This document shows, one piece after another, positions 26,139 to 38,200 of a DNA stretch of 64,000 bases. Position 1 is the stretch's first letter. Each line of letters opens with the position of its first letter. Origin of the DNA: Rhizoclosmatium globosum (lineage: Eukaryota > Chytridiomycota > Chytridiomycetes > Chytridiales > Chytriomycetaceae); assembly GCA_002104985.1 (NCBI GenBank), contig MCGO01000004.1, forward strand, positions 124,001-188,000. The letters are read 5' to 3'. The notes below the pieces were generated by a model. The model searched no databases, was not told where the DNA came from, and saw nothing but the letters and a program-made list of their open reading frames with translations. Made by a program: the position numbers and the translations under genes.

Positions 26139-29100
26139 TTATTGTGTCTTGAACATTTTATACAAGTTGGTTAAAGGGTACTTCTGAAACGGAAGAGATT
26201 GATGATGCTTGGGTGCCACAAGAGTGGATACCAGCGTCATACTGTAACTATGTCAGCGTATCCTTGCCTAACTTTCAAAACAAAACAGACCTTGGCCTTC
26301 CATGAGCACACTGAAACGGATGCTGACAAGTCTTCAAATTCCCAACTAAAGTTTCACATACCGCCATGTCCAATTCATCGCCAAACATAATCGCCGACCT
26401 ACCACTCGTATTAACAACCAATGAATCACTCATCGAACCACTCCCACTCACCTACACGCCTTCGAATTCAACAAATGAAACACCCCCTTCGGACATCCAA
26501 CACTACTCACAACAGCGTCCATACTCATTCCACCGCCACCACACACAGCCTCATCAAGATGTAACACATGCTCCACAACCAACGCCTTTACAAGCTCCGG
26601 ATCCGCAACACATCGATTCACAATCGTGCTCGGCAACGCATGAACATGAACACATCCATCCACCTCATCTGGAGCACCCACTTGAATACCCCATCGCGCA
26701 AACCCTTGTTGATATCGCAATATACTGCTCGGTTCAAGTGAGAGGTTTATAGGTGGGGATAAGGAGGTCGTCTCGGAAACAGAGGTGTGTCGATGTTGCG
26801 ATCCAAATGTTTGAATGAACAGATTCTCGAGTTTCACGCGTTCGTCAGCGGCGTGTTGGTCAATTATTACAAGGTGGAGTGAGGTTGTTGACGATTGGGG
26901 GGTTGGGAGTGGGAACCAGCCGGCAATAAACTTTCTGTCAACTTGACCGATTACGCGTAATTGTTGGAGGCTTGATTTTGTTATGGGAGTGACTGTGATA
27001 TTGTATTCTGAGTCTTGTTGGGGTTGGTGAGGGAGTGGAGGTTGGAATATTGGATTCTGCCAGGTGTTGAGGATTTGGTTGATTGGTGCAGTATCAAATT
27101 GTTTGGCATGAATGCTTGGATCTTGGCTTTTTCGAAGTTGTTGTTGTTTAGGTCTGGTCGAAGAGGGTTTCCTGAAGTCATTCATTGATTAACCTTCAAC
27201 AAAAGCGAATGCTTATGAACACACACCTTGTTTTTGGATTGGAATATACCGGACCATTTTGGAATACATTCACAAGACTTGCTTGTTTAGTCGAATCTAA
27301 TCCAAAATTCAGCCTATGCCCCAAATGAAAATGAATAACTCACCAAAACTTCCCATCGCCTCCACATCCCCTTCAACAGCACTGTTTCCAAACACAGAAT
27401 CGTCCCAATTCAAATTTCTCTTCGTGCCAGCCTTGACGCTCTGCAAGAATCGAAAATACGCAGGTGGTGGCTGATACAACCGTCCAGAGCTCTTTCCCTC
27501 AAATACTTCGTCCTCTTCGCTTCCAGAGTCCGCGGAATAAGTAGCACTCGATACATGTGCATCACGCGAAAGGAGCTTGTTGCGATTCAAGAAATCGGAC
27601 GTACATTGCTCAAGCGACGAAACGACTTCAGCCACATTCTATAACGTTGCCAGTTAGTAAAAGTATGGACGAAATAAAACCGATACCTTAAACATGACAA
27701 TTTTCTTTTCAGCATCGAGGGTTAAGTCATACAAGCTTGCACCACAGGATATGTTGATTAGGAATACGGGATATGCAGATATTGTTTGATCTGTTTATAC
27801 CGAGCTATGAATAATAGTTGCTTATACTAAAGGTTATAATTACTATGCTTTTGAGGTGAACTTGTGCTTGTGAGTCGCATGCTTTCCTGTGGCGTACAAT
27901 TTAATAAAAGTAGAGTCGTCTGAACAAGAGGGAAAACCTGTTTAGTAAATTTACTGCTGCTGAAAACGTTATTGATGGTTGTGTATAGCTGATTGTCTTG
28001 TGAAGAGAGGAGATGCTTGTTGATGACTTTTAAAGAATTCAGCAATAGTTCAAGAAAGAGTTCAATATTTACAGCAATACTGGAATGCTTTCGTTCCGTA
28101 TGGAAGTGTCGACATGAATCCTTCAATCTTGATGGAATGTGTGGACCATTCCACAACTGATGCGTGCTGATAAAGAACAAAGAGTCAATTAGATTCGAGA
28201 ACTAACTGGCAAAGAGTATTTACAGTTCCAAATCCCAAACCATTGAGCTGCATGAAGGAATCGAGATACGACACAGTCTGATGATTCAAATGCTCAGAAT
28301 CAACTTATTTCTAGAGAGAGAATAATAATAGTGTACCGGCTTTAGTGTGAGAATCCTCTTTCCGGTTGATAAATCCGTCATGGTGAACTTGATTCCATTT
28401 GATATGAGGAAGATTGGTTCAAGATGTTTCCGAATAGTATCGATGGTTTCCTTCAGTACTTGGGATTGCCGGGCGGGTATCTATTTGCGGCAAGTTATTT
28501 GCATGTATCTTGATTGAGAAACTGGGCTTGCGTGGAGTTACATTAAAGAACAGATCCTTGACTGTAACAGTTGTACCAGGCTTTCGAGAATTAGAAGCTA
28601 TGCCACAATGCAGCGTTTTACCGCCCTGTAATATCGATGTCTGTCAGTGGCAAGAGGAGCAACGACAAAAATAGGTTCTACTTTTTGAAACAAAGAATAT
28701 GTTTGCAAATGTGCGGACTTGCTCGTGATTTGCATTGACGATACGGCACCGATACTTGATAACGCTAGAATACAAAATTGCATTAGATTCTGAGCGATAA
28801 TGCTTAAACAACCTTCGCCTCTGAAGCCAAAGGAGTTTGGACCTTGCATTACTTTGGAGGTAGCTGGTGTTCATGATGTCAGGATTGAAAAGGTCAGCCA
28901 ATATACGAAGAATGCATTCATCTAGCAGGCAGAAATACCATATCTGTAAGGAAAGAATTGAGATCACAGCAAGAAAGGCGGTAACCAGACCAACCTCTGG
29001 CCAAGAAGGGCAAAGTCGTCCGGTTCAATGCCGCATCCATCATCACGGACTTCCACCGAACGTTCGCTGATGTTTACAAGAATCTTTATTGTGCGATTTG

Positions 29101-29277
29101 TGAATGTTCGACGGAGTGATCAAGAGCAAGAGCAAAAACCAAACAAACCTCGACGTGGCCTGGCTTCGAATCAACCGCGTTCTGGACAAGCTCGGACGCG
29201 ACCTGGGCCAGCGACACGGCAAAGAGACCGACACGCAGACGGGACACCGAGTCCGAACTCAGTCGGGAAATGGACAT
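26139..29277 (-). CDS. MLH3: DNA mismatch repair protein MLH3 (MutL gamma endonuclease subunit)
   Basis: Seventeen exons on the minus strand (29277-29149, 29083-28995, 28943-28939, 28863-28813, 28764-28682, 28625-28542, 28480-28337, 28277-28224, 28166-28073, 28026-27938, 27886-27844, 27790-27687, 27638-27344, 27296-27227, 27171-26452, 26398-26291, 26241-26139) give 754 codons. The GHKL ATPase shows SELVQNAVDSKP, VRDDGCGI, RYATSK and GFRGEALSSIGA. The C-terminal dimerisation domain has the metal-binding endonuclease motif DQHAADERVKLE, a CPKG segment, LNSKACR and FQCAHGRPS. With MLH1, MLH3 nicks DNA in meiotic crossover resolution and mismatch repair. RYATSK exists only if a 5-nt exon is used, so that region deserves cDNA proof. 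The 3' end faces dynein A, 65 bp away. Confidence 0.94.
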
Positions 29278-29288
29278 TGTTCTTTTGT

Positions 29289-29341
<53 letters not shown>

Positions 29342-29368
29342 TTCATTGTTAGAAAACAAAACAAACAA
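29278..29368. promoter_or_regulatory. Bidirectional upstream region of MLH3 and CTNNBL1
   Basis: The two start codons point away from each other and are 91 bp apart, so both promoters and 5' UTRs must lie here. More than half of the space is a (CTTT)n tract. No TATA-like box was seen. Confidence 0.6.
29290..29340. repeat. (CTTT)n microsatellite between divergent genes
   Basis: Twelve perfect CTTT units plus a partial unit, all pyrimidine on the plus strand, lie between the MLH3 and CTNNBL1 start codons. Such polypurine/polypyrimidine tracts can form triplex DNA and vary in length; its effect here is not known. Confidence 0.95.
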
Positions 29369-31697
29369 ATGAATGTCGACCGGTTCTTCAAGGCGCCAAC
29401 GGGACCCGCATCGCTCAAACGCAAAATGGCGGCTGAGCCCACGGACGAGGCTCTGAAGAAGTTCAAGGCGGAGGCGGGCGTGCGTGGCAGTGGCGGTGGC
29501 AGTGGCGGTGGCAGTGGCGGCAACGACGACGACGACGACGACGGCGGCGTGAACGTGGACGACGACGACGCGCGCTTTCTCGGCGGCGACGGCCTCAGCG
29601 ACAAACAACGCGAACTGTTTGACATTGTCGATGCCGCTGAAGAGGTGCTACTCATTCAACACTAAACTGCGAAAAACTACACCTCAAAACTAATACCAAA
29701 CTACGCAAGGCCCCACCGACTATCGACCTGCTCACTCTCAAAAAGTATGTGGCAAAGCTCGAACGCAGCATCACAAAGAACGAGGAAATGCGCGTGCGAT
29801 TCGCTGACGACCCCTTGAAGTTCATTGACTCGGAAGCTGACCTGGACGAAGACCTGCACAATCTGATGGGCGTCTCTGCTGCACCAGAACTTTATGTTCA
29901 CCTCGTGAAACTTGGCACTGTCACGTCCCTGCTTGCTCTGCTTGAACACCCAAATACAGATATTCAGATTCAAACAATTCAGCTGCTGAGTGAACTGACG
30001 GACGACGATGTTGTTGCAGAAGCTTCAGAAGAAGGAACAGAAGGAATGAAGGCTCTTGTTGCGAGTTTGGTGTGTACCTACCCTCACTCTTTCTCTTCAA
30101 CTCAGCCTAGAAATCGAAACCGACGCGTTTTCCCAACAATTACGACTCTTGCGAAACGAATTCAGATCATTTTAACATGTTGCACGGTTCCAGAATTGAT
30201 GTCTCCCAACTTCTTTCCTTACCCAACTCGAACTTCCACTTACACACATTCCAAACAAGCTCGATCACCAAATCCTTGATGTCTTGGTTCAAACTTTATC
30301 CCGTCTCGACGAATTCAAAGAAGGAACCGACGATAAGCAAGGAATCTTCAACATCATGAGTTGAGTTCAAAACCTGCAGTCTACCAATGTGACTTACACT
30401 CAATCCCAGGCGTAATCGATAACCTCATCTCCGTCGATCAAACCATCGCCGAAAAAGTCGTGTCCTCAACAACCCTCCTCCTCTGGCTCCTTTCCCGTAT
30501 CGCCGTCAAACAAACCGACTCAAACCGCCAATACGCTTCAGAACTCCTCGCAATCCTCCTCCAAAACTCAACCGCAAACCGTATTGCACTCGCGAAATCG
30601 GGCGGTATCACTACACTCCTCAAAGTTCTCTCCGCGTACAGGAAAAAGGACCCCGGGGATCCTGACGAGATTGAGTTTATGGAAAACTGCTTCGACGCGT
30701 TGTGTAGTGCTGTTGGGGAGGAGGAAGTCAAGGCTGTGTTTTTGGAGGAAGAAGGGGTTGAGTTGATGGTTATTATTCTGAGGTAAACAACCTTTTTGCA
30801 TTTCTTTCTATTAATCTTTACTCACTTTTCCACAAACACAGAGAACGTAAAATGTCACGAATGCGAGCTCTCAAAGTCTTGTCGCATTCAATGACGGGTC
30901 CAGGTGGTGCTGCCTGCTCGAACCGTTTCATTGATGTACTCGGCCTCAAAACCCTCTTCCCCATTCTCATGCACAAAGGTCTGAAAGCATACAAGAAAGA
31001 ATACAAGTCCCATTCAGAACTGGAGGAAGATGGTGAGTCAATCTTTGTTGTTGTTTGTCCATCCCCTTCCCCTTTTTTCTCCAATTTTTTTTTCTCCCTC
31101 CCTCTCTTGTCCAACCAACACCATTAACACCGCCCTTCCCAGAACACGTAGTATCCATCCTCGCTTCTCTGTTCAAATCATCAACCCCAGAAAACCTCCT
31201 GAGACTCACACTCAAGTTTTCCGAAAACGACTACGAAAAAGTGGAGAGGCTTCTTGAGCTGCACGAACAGTATGCCGCGAAAGTCGCGTCCGCTGATCGA
31301 CAGTTTGAACTCAACCGGCGTGAATATGATGAGGATGAAGAAGAGCTGGACGCGGAAGAGGAGCGGTACTTGAATCGTCTTGATAAAGGGTTGTTCACGT
31401 TACAGCTTGTGGATCTTGTTTGTGGGTTCTTGTGTACGATTGCGTCTGAAGATGCTGTGAGGGAAAAGATGCGGTTCTTGTTGGGGAGGAAGGGGAAGGA
31501 TTTCTCGTTGTTTACCAATGTGCTGGAAGGTTTGTCTTGGTTTTACTGTATGAGTAGTCAACGGTTTTCTAAAAACTCTCTTTCTTTGTACAGAATATGC
31601 AATGAATGTGGGTGACCCGAATACGGCTGAGAATCCGGAACGGGATGTGATTGTTGGTGTGATTGAGAAACTTCATCTCGTCAATTCAAGCGAGTAA
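29369..31697 (+). CDS. CTNNBL1: Beta-catenin-like protein 1 (CTNNBL1), spliceosome-associated ARM-repeat protein
   Basis: Seven exons (29369-29644, 29710-30069, 30260-30359, 30410-30782, 30842-31032, 31143-31529, 31594-31697) encode 596 residues. After a basic and Gly/Asp-rich N-terminus, the armadillo region shows FADDPLKFIDSEADLDED, HPNTDIQIQTIQLLSELTD, YASELLAILLQN, MRALKVLSHSMTGPGG, FIDVLGLKTLFPI and HVVSILASLF. The end (RRLD-like NRLDKGLFTLQLVDLVCGFL) also fits the family. CTNNBL1 binds the Prp19/CDC5L complex in the nucleus. ATG 29369 is the first in frame after the microsatellite. The second intron is 190 bp, long for this genome; aligning the conserved flanks from memory shows no missing residues. 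The 3' end converges on WDR18, 83 bp away. Confidence 0.95.
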
Positions 31698-31780
31698 CTT
31701 ATGTATGAACTTTTTGGTATGGCTTACCACGCATGTGTATGTGTTTATGAAATATATATATTTCCCCAAAATGGACTATA

Positions 31781-33714
31781 TTATTGATCCAAAGCTTCCT
31801 TAACCCTCTTCCTATCCCTCAAGTATTCGACAACATTCCGTGAAGACGCTTCATAAAGCTCATCATTAATTGCCCGTAACGCCTTATTATGTTCCGTCAG
31901 CTTCTCCACTTGTGCCCTCAGTTCGTCCAGTTCAGATTGCTTCTCGTCTGTCAGGAATTGCTGCAGTTTTGCATACCGCGTTGAAACTTCTTCAGCCGAA
32001 TCCAACAAAGGGTTGTAGCCGCATGGGTGGTCGGTGAGATTCTGTAGTCCATGAGATTCAGTTTCCGACATCAAAGAAACAATCCAAAACTCACCTCCGC
32101 ATCAAAAGGCGGCAAACTCAAATCCAAGTCATCCCACTCCTCCAACGCATGTCCCCCAAACGCCTGTCCACCCCCCGAAACCGCCAAATCAAAGGCCCCA
32201 CGTTCCTCAACACGATTCCCCGGAAACCGTTTCCAAACCGCAAACGACCCCGCTGCCACATCTTTCGCCGCCGCTGCACCCGACGCAACACTCAACAGGT
32301 CCTGACGCGGCCGGAGAATCCCTTGCACACGCATCACAGGTGGGATCGGCCCACTTCCAGGTTTCGCAGCCATGGCGGCTGTTGCAGGCGACATGTGGTG
32401 TGTTCGTAGCTGTTGACGTGTTGGAGCGTCCCATACAATCGCGGAGCCGTCTTCTGAGCCTGACATGAGGACTTTTGCGTCGAATGAAAGTGCTATCGAT
32501 GTAATCGGGCCTCTGTAACGTTCCGAATTTCGAGGCATTTAGATAACTGGATATGGGAGGGGAGTTTGCTGATAGAAAGCACGTACTTGTGTCCTTTGAA
32601 GACGCGGTCTCCACCATCGTTGACGGTAATCATGTCGCCTTCGGATAATCCTGCAACCGCTTCGTCCTCTCCTTCTCCTCCTTTGTACAGTTTTGATGAA
32701 TACACGATTCCATCCTGCGCACCGGCATAAATAATCATTTCCAATGGATCGACGGCAAGACATGTAAGACCACGCGGGAATAGTACAGTAATCAAGTTTG
32801 TACCCGTTGTTGAGTCCCAAACCTATTTGTAGTGTCATGAGAATTTGGTTGTTCCAAGTGTATTCTAGATGTACCTTGACACATCGATCTAACGACGCGG
32901 TAAAGACATTTGATTTGTTAAAGAGAGCGGTAGGACTGAAGGAGGCGTCAGTGATTGGAAGGGAGTGACCAGTCATTGTAGCAAATGATTGTGAAGCAGC
33001 TGAGGGATCCACGGCATTCGTGACACTAGAATCGCCCAAGAAGTAATGTAAGATTTCATTTCGAATTCCATTGAATTGAATTCATACCGAGCGACAAGCC
33101 ATACATGAGCGAATGCATCGTCACCAGCAGTTACGAATGCGGAATCATCGACCGAGAAGGCAACGACTTTGATTGGCTTAAAGTGGGCGTCGTACATTGC
33201 AATCATGTGACCAGTTGCAAGCTGTGAGGAAACCAAACGCGTGAGAAAGAGTCGTGTTTGTTGCAAGGAACACTGACCTCCCACATGTAGACACGGCCAG
33301 ACACACCGCCTCCCACGATCCACTTTCCGTTGTGCGAGAGGGCCAGGGCAGTGATCTGTTCTGGCACGGACATCTTAGCGGCGGGTGAAGACTCCTAGGA
33401 GTAGAGTCAGACATGAGTGCTAGTTAGAAAGAAGCCGAGGCCAAACAAACCTTCGCCCAGGCCCAAACAAGAACTTGATTCTTGATTGGATGCGCAAGAA
33501 AGACGCCGACACGCGCACCCGCCGCGAGTGTGTTTGTGCTGCTGCTCAGAGCCGTTGTCTTTGAAGCAACGACTGCCCCGCCGCCACCGCCAGCTCCGCG
33601 AAACATCGACGCGCCCGTTGTTGCCGCTCCGTCGCTCTTGGATCCGTGGTGCACGGTCACCGCTGTCTCGCCGCCGCCCCACGAGACGAGAAACTGTTGT
33701 TGTTGGTGTGCCAT
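31781..33714 (-). CDS. WDR18: WDR18 / Ipi3, WD40 subunit of the Rix1 pre-60S complex
   Basis: Seven exons (33714-33451, 33394-33278, 33221-33088, 33025-32875, 32822-32587, 32512-32095, 32041-31781) give 526 codons. Landmarks of the family are ITALALSHNGKWIVGGGVSG, SLPITDASFSP, TASLDRCVKVWDSTTG, ITVLFPRGLTCLAVDP, DRVFKGHK and ITSIALSFDAKVLMSGSEDG. The C-terminus is a coiled coil of about 65 residues (LDELRAQVEKLTEHNKALRA), as in human WDR18, where this part binds the Rix1 partner. In yeast the homologue Ipi3 works with Rix1 and Ipi1 in ITS2 processing and 60S maturation, and in DNA replication licensing. The start was set at the ATG followed by AHQQQQFLVSWG because no coding signal is seen above it. 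Confidence 0.93.
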
Positions 33715-33834
33715 TTTGTTGTTGTTGACCCAAGAAGAAAACAAAAAGAAAGAAAGAAAGCTGTTCTTCATCAAATTCATTCACTCTTTCTTTCATTCAT
33801 CTCACAATCCCCTAACCAGCAATCTCACTCGGCA

Positions 33835-35112
33835 TTAACGACTTCTGTCCTGCTGACCCTGTCCAGCTTGCTGCCCAATGTTTCCATATCGAGAAATAAA
33901 CTCTACTGCCTGGAGGTAGTATCCCTGGTACGCTCCTCCCATGAACACTCCATCAGCCCGTCTCTTCAACTCCGCGAATGCTTCACGGGTCTGAATTCAC
34001 CATTTCCGGTTAGAACACACAAACTACGGAACTCAAACATCCTTACCATAGGACTGAACTGATATCTGAATCTCAAGAACTGAACGAAAATGAATGGTGT
34101 CATGAAGCTGACTTTTCCAGTGAACACAAACACAATAAGGTATGGCAAGATGAAGAACACTTCCAAGTAGCTCACAGCACGCAAGCACTTTGCTTGGTAT
34201 GTTTGCGAAAAGTGCGTCAACAATGGAATCACTTTGGTTGATGAAATAACGTAGAATGGCGATGTGGATGGAATGACTGTAGGAATCAATTCGGTGCGCA
34301 TATAGTTGGCTGCATGGAACACTGAGAATGTCGCGAATGGCAGCAGAACGACTATTGAAACCATGATTGCTTGTTTAGCCCCCGAGACGCCACCAATACC
34401 AAATGCCCTCACCCCAGATAGGTTTCGACGTCCACCAAATCAACGCCAACAACAGGTACTGAGTATTTTCGTCCACCATGATTCGCTGGACGTACATTTG
34501 AATGTTGTTCAACTTTGGAGTCTAAACGAGCCAGACATAAGTCCTCTTCAACCTCCCCTCTTTCACCCCCCGAAACCCTCTCTCCTTACCCCATGTGCCT
34601 TGTATAGAATGATTCCATAAGACAATAGAATCGCCCAAATCGCCTTTGTATAGTTTCTAGCCCCAGAGAAGATGATATAAATAAGAGTCTGGATCACTAC
34701 AGCCCCGTCAACGGTTAGCGCTTTATGCCTCACCCAAGACAATATACAACACACCAGTTGTCGCATGACCCAAGAACCAGAAGACTTGATGGGAAGGGGA
34801 AACAGAAAGTTAGTGAAATCGTGGAAGCACCAAAGAAACCGCCACAGCACAGCGGAGCTCCCACTTAGCAGGGAAAGATTTCAAGGAAGTATTCGAAAAT
34901 AACATTCATTCGGATCGATGACTTACACCTGTTGATTTGGATTAGGATTAGTAACAAAGAATGCAAGAGTTGGTTTTAGTTGCGCGTTGGGGGGGAAAGC
35001 GTAGGCATTCGATGGCGGGATTCGGATGGATACTTTACTGGACGTTCATGGCCATTGCTTTCAGCTTCTCGGAGTATGGGACATCCTGTCGTTGGTTGGC
35101 TGGTTGTGACAT
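33835..35112 (-). CDS. TMEM33: TMEM33/Pom33 (Tts1)-like ER and nuclear envelope membrane protein
   Basis: The secure exons on the minus strand are 34784-34734, 34696-34590, 34521-34413, 34369-34047 and 33990-33835. They encode FFWFLGHATTGVLYIV, a second hydrophobic span (IQTLIYIIFSG), WAILLSYGIILYKAHG, SIVVLLPFATFSVFHAANY, and SYLEVFFILPYLIVFVFTG, so about four membrane segments, and end in AVEFISRYGN with a Gln-rich tail. Family members shape ER tubules and nuclear pores. The N-terminus is tentative: exon 35112-35039 (MSQPANQRQDVPYSEKLKAM) followed by exons 34928-34904 and 34863-34851, the last a 13-nt exon reading WELR. This model totals 285 codons in frame, but other joins are possible. 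One supported intron is only 37 bp (34697-34733). Confidence 0.82.
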
Positions 35113-35261
35113 TTTCGGTTGACTTTTTTTTTGGCGCCGCCACCGAACCTTTTGGAACCATCCCTCGTGGAAGTTGTTGACATTGGCTGTGCATGATTCA
35201 AGATGGAAATACTGGCACGTGTTTATTATACTTTGAGTTTGGTAATTATTATAATACTGAT

Positions 35262-38200
35262 TTAGAAATCAAGAGCAAGTAATCCTGCAACACCTCTTCG
35301 AATCCAATGCTCCTCGGGAACGTTTGTTGGCAAACGCATGTTCATAACAAAGTTTGTTGAGTGTCTAATGAACGATAATTTAGGATATTGCACATTACAA
35401 GAAATGATAAACAAACGTACCCAGTGGTGGACAGAATACCACGACGTGCACTCGTCTTGTAAATAGGACACTCATACTTGGACACAATGTTCAATTTTGA
35501 TACCTCTGTCGGCTTCAGCCAGATAACCGGAACGATATCAAACAGAACTCGAGGATGCGATTCAACAATGGAATGAGCTTGAACATCCCATCGAGCCCCT
35601 TCCAAAAACAGCCCAAACACATACTGTCCTTCTTCCGGCCTCACCCCTGCCGTCTTTGTCTGCTGTACCTGATAATCAAACGCCAACTGATCAATCGGAA
35701 TAGTATACTTTCTCGCAAAGTTCTGCAAACACCCCGTCAAGAACGACTGCGTGAAAAAGAATCCCGACAGCCAAAACACAATCGGCTGGCCATCATCAAT
35801 CCACTTTTTGAAAAAGTTGAGACGCGCGAGCAAGTCTGCGTAATACCCGCCGAGCGATTTCATGGACGGGTATGATTTCTTGGCCCAGAAGCCCGGGATC
35901 TTTCCGACGAGAATACTTGTGCTCACGTCTTCGACTTCCGCGGACATTACGACGAGTCCCTTAATGGCTTTTTGGATGTTGACTAAACTGTCGCGCACGA
36001 TTTCGGTGAGGTTTCGGTATCGGATGACTTCCTGTAAGAGCACAGTGTTCATGCTTTCGTTGTAACTGACGGGATACTTTTGTTGCACGAGGTAGAGGTC
36101 GAATGCGGGAGGTAGTTTTGCAAACATGTCAGACGCGACTTCGGAAATGATTTGTTCGTTTGTTTTCGAACCGCCAGAGTCGCTACGTGCTTGAGTGAGG
36201 AGAATGGCGTTGAAGAAGGAATCTGTTTCGAGGTTGTTTCGTGTAATGTCGGCGTTTTCGTGGAGACTGAAGACTTCGGGTTTGGCTTCGAGGGGTAGTC
36301 CTTCAAAAAATTTAAGCATTGCTGCGTGACTTGATACTTCTGGGACAATGTAATCTTCAATTACACATAACTTATGTTTGGGTGTTTCTACGACATCCTT
36401 CTTGTAGTACAACTCCAGCAATGTCATTAATGCACGTCTATCCTTGTCATCTGTCACTCTTCCTCCGTAGTTACATTGACCTGAACAAAATTAGGTATGT
36501 TTCTAAAACTTAATACACTGTACCGGTAAGGTAAATCAAGGCTTGGTATGGAATATCATCATTATCGCTCAAGAAGTTGCGCAGCTGTCTAGCAGAGATA
36601 CGCAAATCCGTTTCGTTGAATTCGTAAGGAATGTTCCATCCAATTGGACCGAATTGTCTTCGCTCCTGAATAACGGCATGGAAGAAACACAGACTATAAA
36701 GCAACCTCTCGAACGGAACTTGTTGTTTACAGCCTTCATAAAAAGATTTTTCGTTCAAAGGATCACTCAAATACGACTTGATCAAGTTCGCGCGTAATCC
36801 TTTTGGTGGCTCGTTTGTCATTTTCACACCATTTTGTAGTAAAGTGACAGGGAATTTATCACTTGGATATGCCGTGAGCCATAACCTGAAATCTCTGTGC
36901 GTTGTTTCTGGGGAAAGGTCTTCACAAATCTTTTCCAGCGTTGACATCCAACTGACGGCCAAGTGACAGTTTTGCAACACAATCCAAGACCCTTCATTCA
37001 CACCACTGCTGATTAATTTCGCTGCGATCGGTCCCTGTCCTTGTCCCAACGAAATTGATTGTAATCGATTTCCACTCATTTTCTTTTCTTCTGCGAATTT
37101 GATCAATCCCATCATTGGATCCGCTCCAGGCGACAAAATGAAGATAAGGGGTGAGATTGTGTTGGAATCTGCGTAACTGCTGGCCAAGTTAAAGGGTGGC
37201 GGCTCAACAAACCGTTTCCCCATCTTTTCGATAATATACAACTGGACAGCAGGGGTCAATTTGTCAGGTCTCAAACAACGCAACACCAGCAATTTTTGGA
37301 ATGTGCTCAACTGAGTCCTCCATTGACCTAATCAAGTTATTATGTTAAACGTTTTATGAAAGTAATGAATATGTCTCATCTTACCTGGGAACTCCACTTT
37401 ATGGGGATCGGCACTCTCAAACAGTTTTTTCCATTGATCACAGTCCTGGTCAAATAGTCTTGAAAATGATTGGAAGCCTTTCAGATTCGACAGCAAACAG
37501 ACATCACCCCAAGACTTTTCAGTCAACCAGCTTGGATCAGGATTTGGTAATACAACATCTCCTATTCCGATACCTCCTGTTACTAAGAATCTCCATTCAT
37601 CAGAGTCGATTTCGTTTCGTCCCTTCAGAATTGAGATACACAACATGAAAGAGAACACCAGCTTGTCTTTTTCAAATAACGATCGACAAACGTTGCAGTA
37701 CAATGACTCTGTGAAATGCTTGTTGAGTGTATTCAAACGTGTATCAAGGTCTGAAGACTTTTCACTTGTTTCGATGGAGTTGATGAATAAGTTGATGTAC
37801 CAAGTCAACGAATACTGATACATTGGCTCAATATTTGCGAGATCGGCAACGCAGAAGAAGAGAATGGATGAATAAATGGCGATAGGCTTGTAACCAATAC
37901 GAATTTCATCAATTTTGATTTCTGTTTTTTCTGCTGTCGCCTGCTTCTCAGAAATCGTGTTTGCCAATACCTTCGATGAAGATAGAATCTGAATAGCAGT
38001 TTCATCTTCAAGAATGTTTCCTTCCGATGACGAGAGTACTTCAAGAATCTTGTCTTCAATTTCTTGAAGTTGCTTCTTGTTTTCAGCGGACTGCAACAAG
38101 AGTTGGTTCTTCATTTCTTCGAGCTCAGGACGTTCTTTTGCGATAACAATACCAAGTAATTGGTCTTCCAAGCCTTCGGGGGTAATCATAAAGTTGAGCA

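Noticed and set aside
29086..29655. 189-codon minus-strand frame running from CTNNBL1 exon 1 through the microsatellite into MLH3
   Set aside because: Only the part from 29277 downwards is MLH3. The upstream portion is the antisense of the Gly/Asp-rich CTNNBL1 N-terminus and the CTTT repeat, and MLH3 similarity starts exactly at the internal ATG.
30070..30259. Missing exon in the 190-bp CTNNBL1 intron
   Set aside because: Joining the flanking exons directly gives KALVASL-LDHQILDVLVQTL, which matches the family without a gap, so no extra exon is needed.
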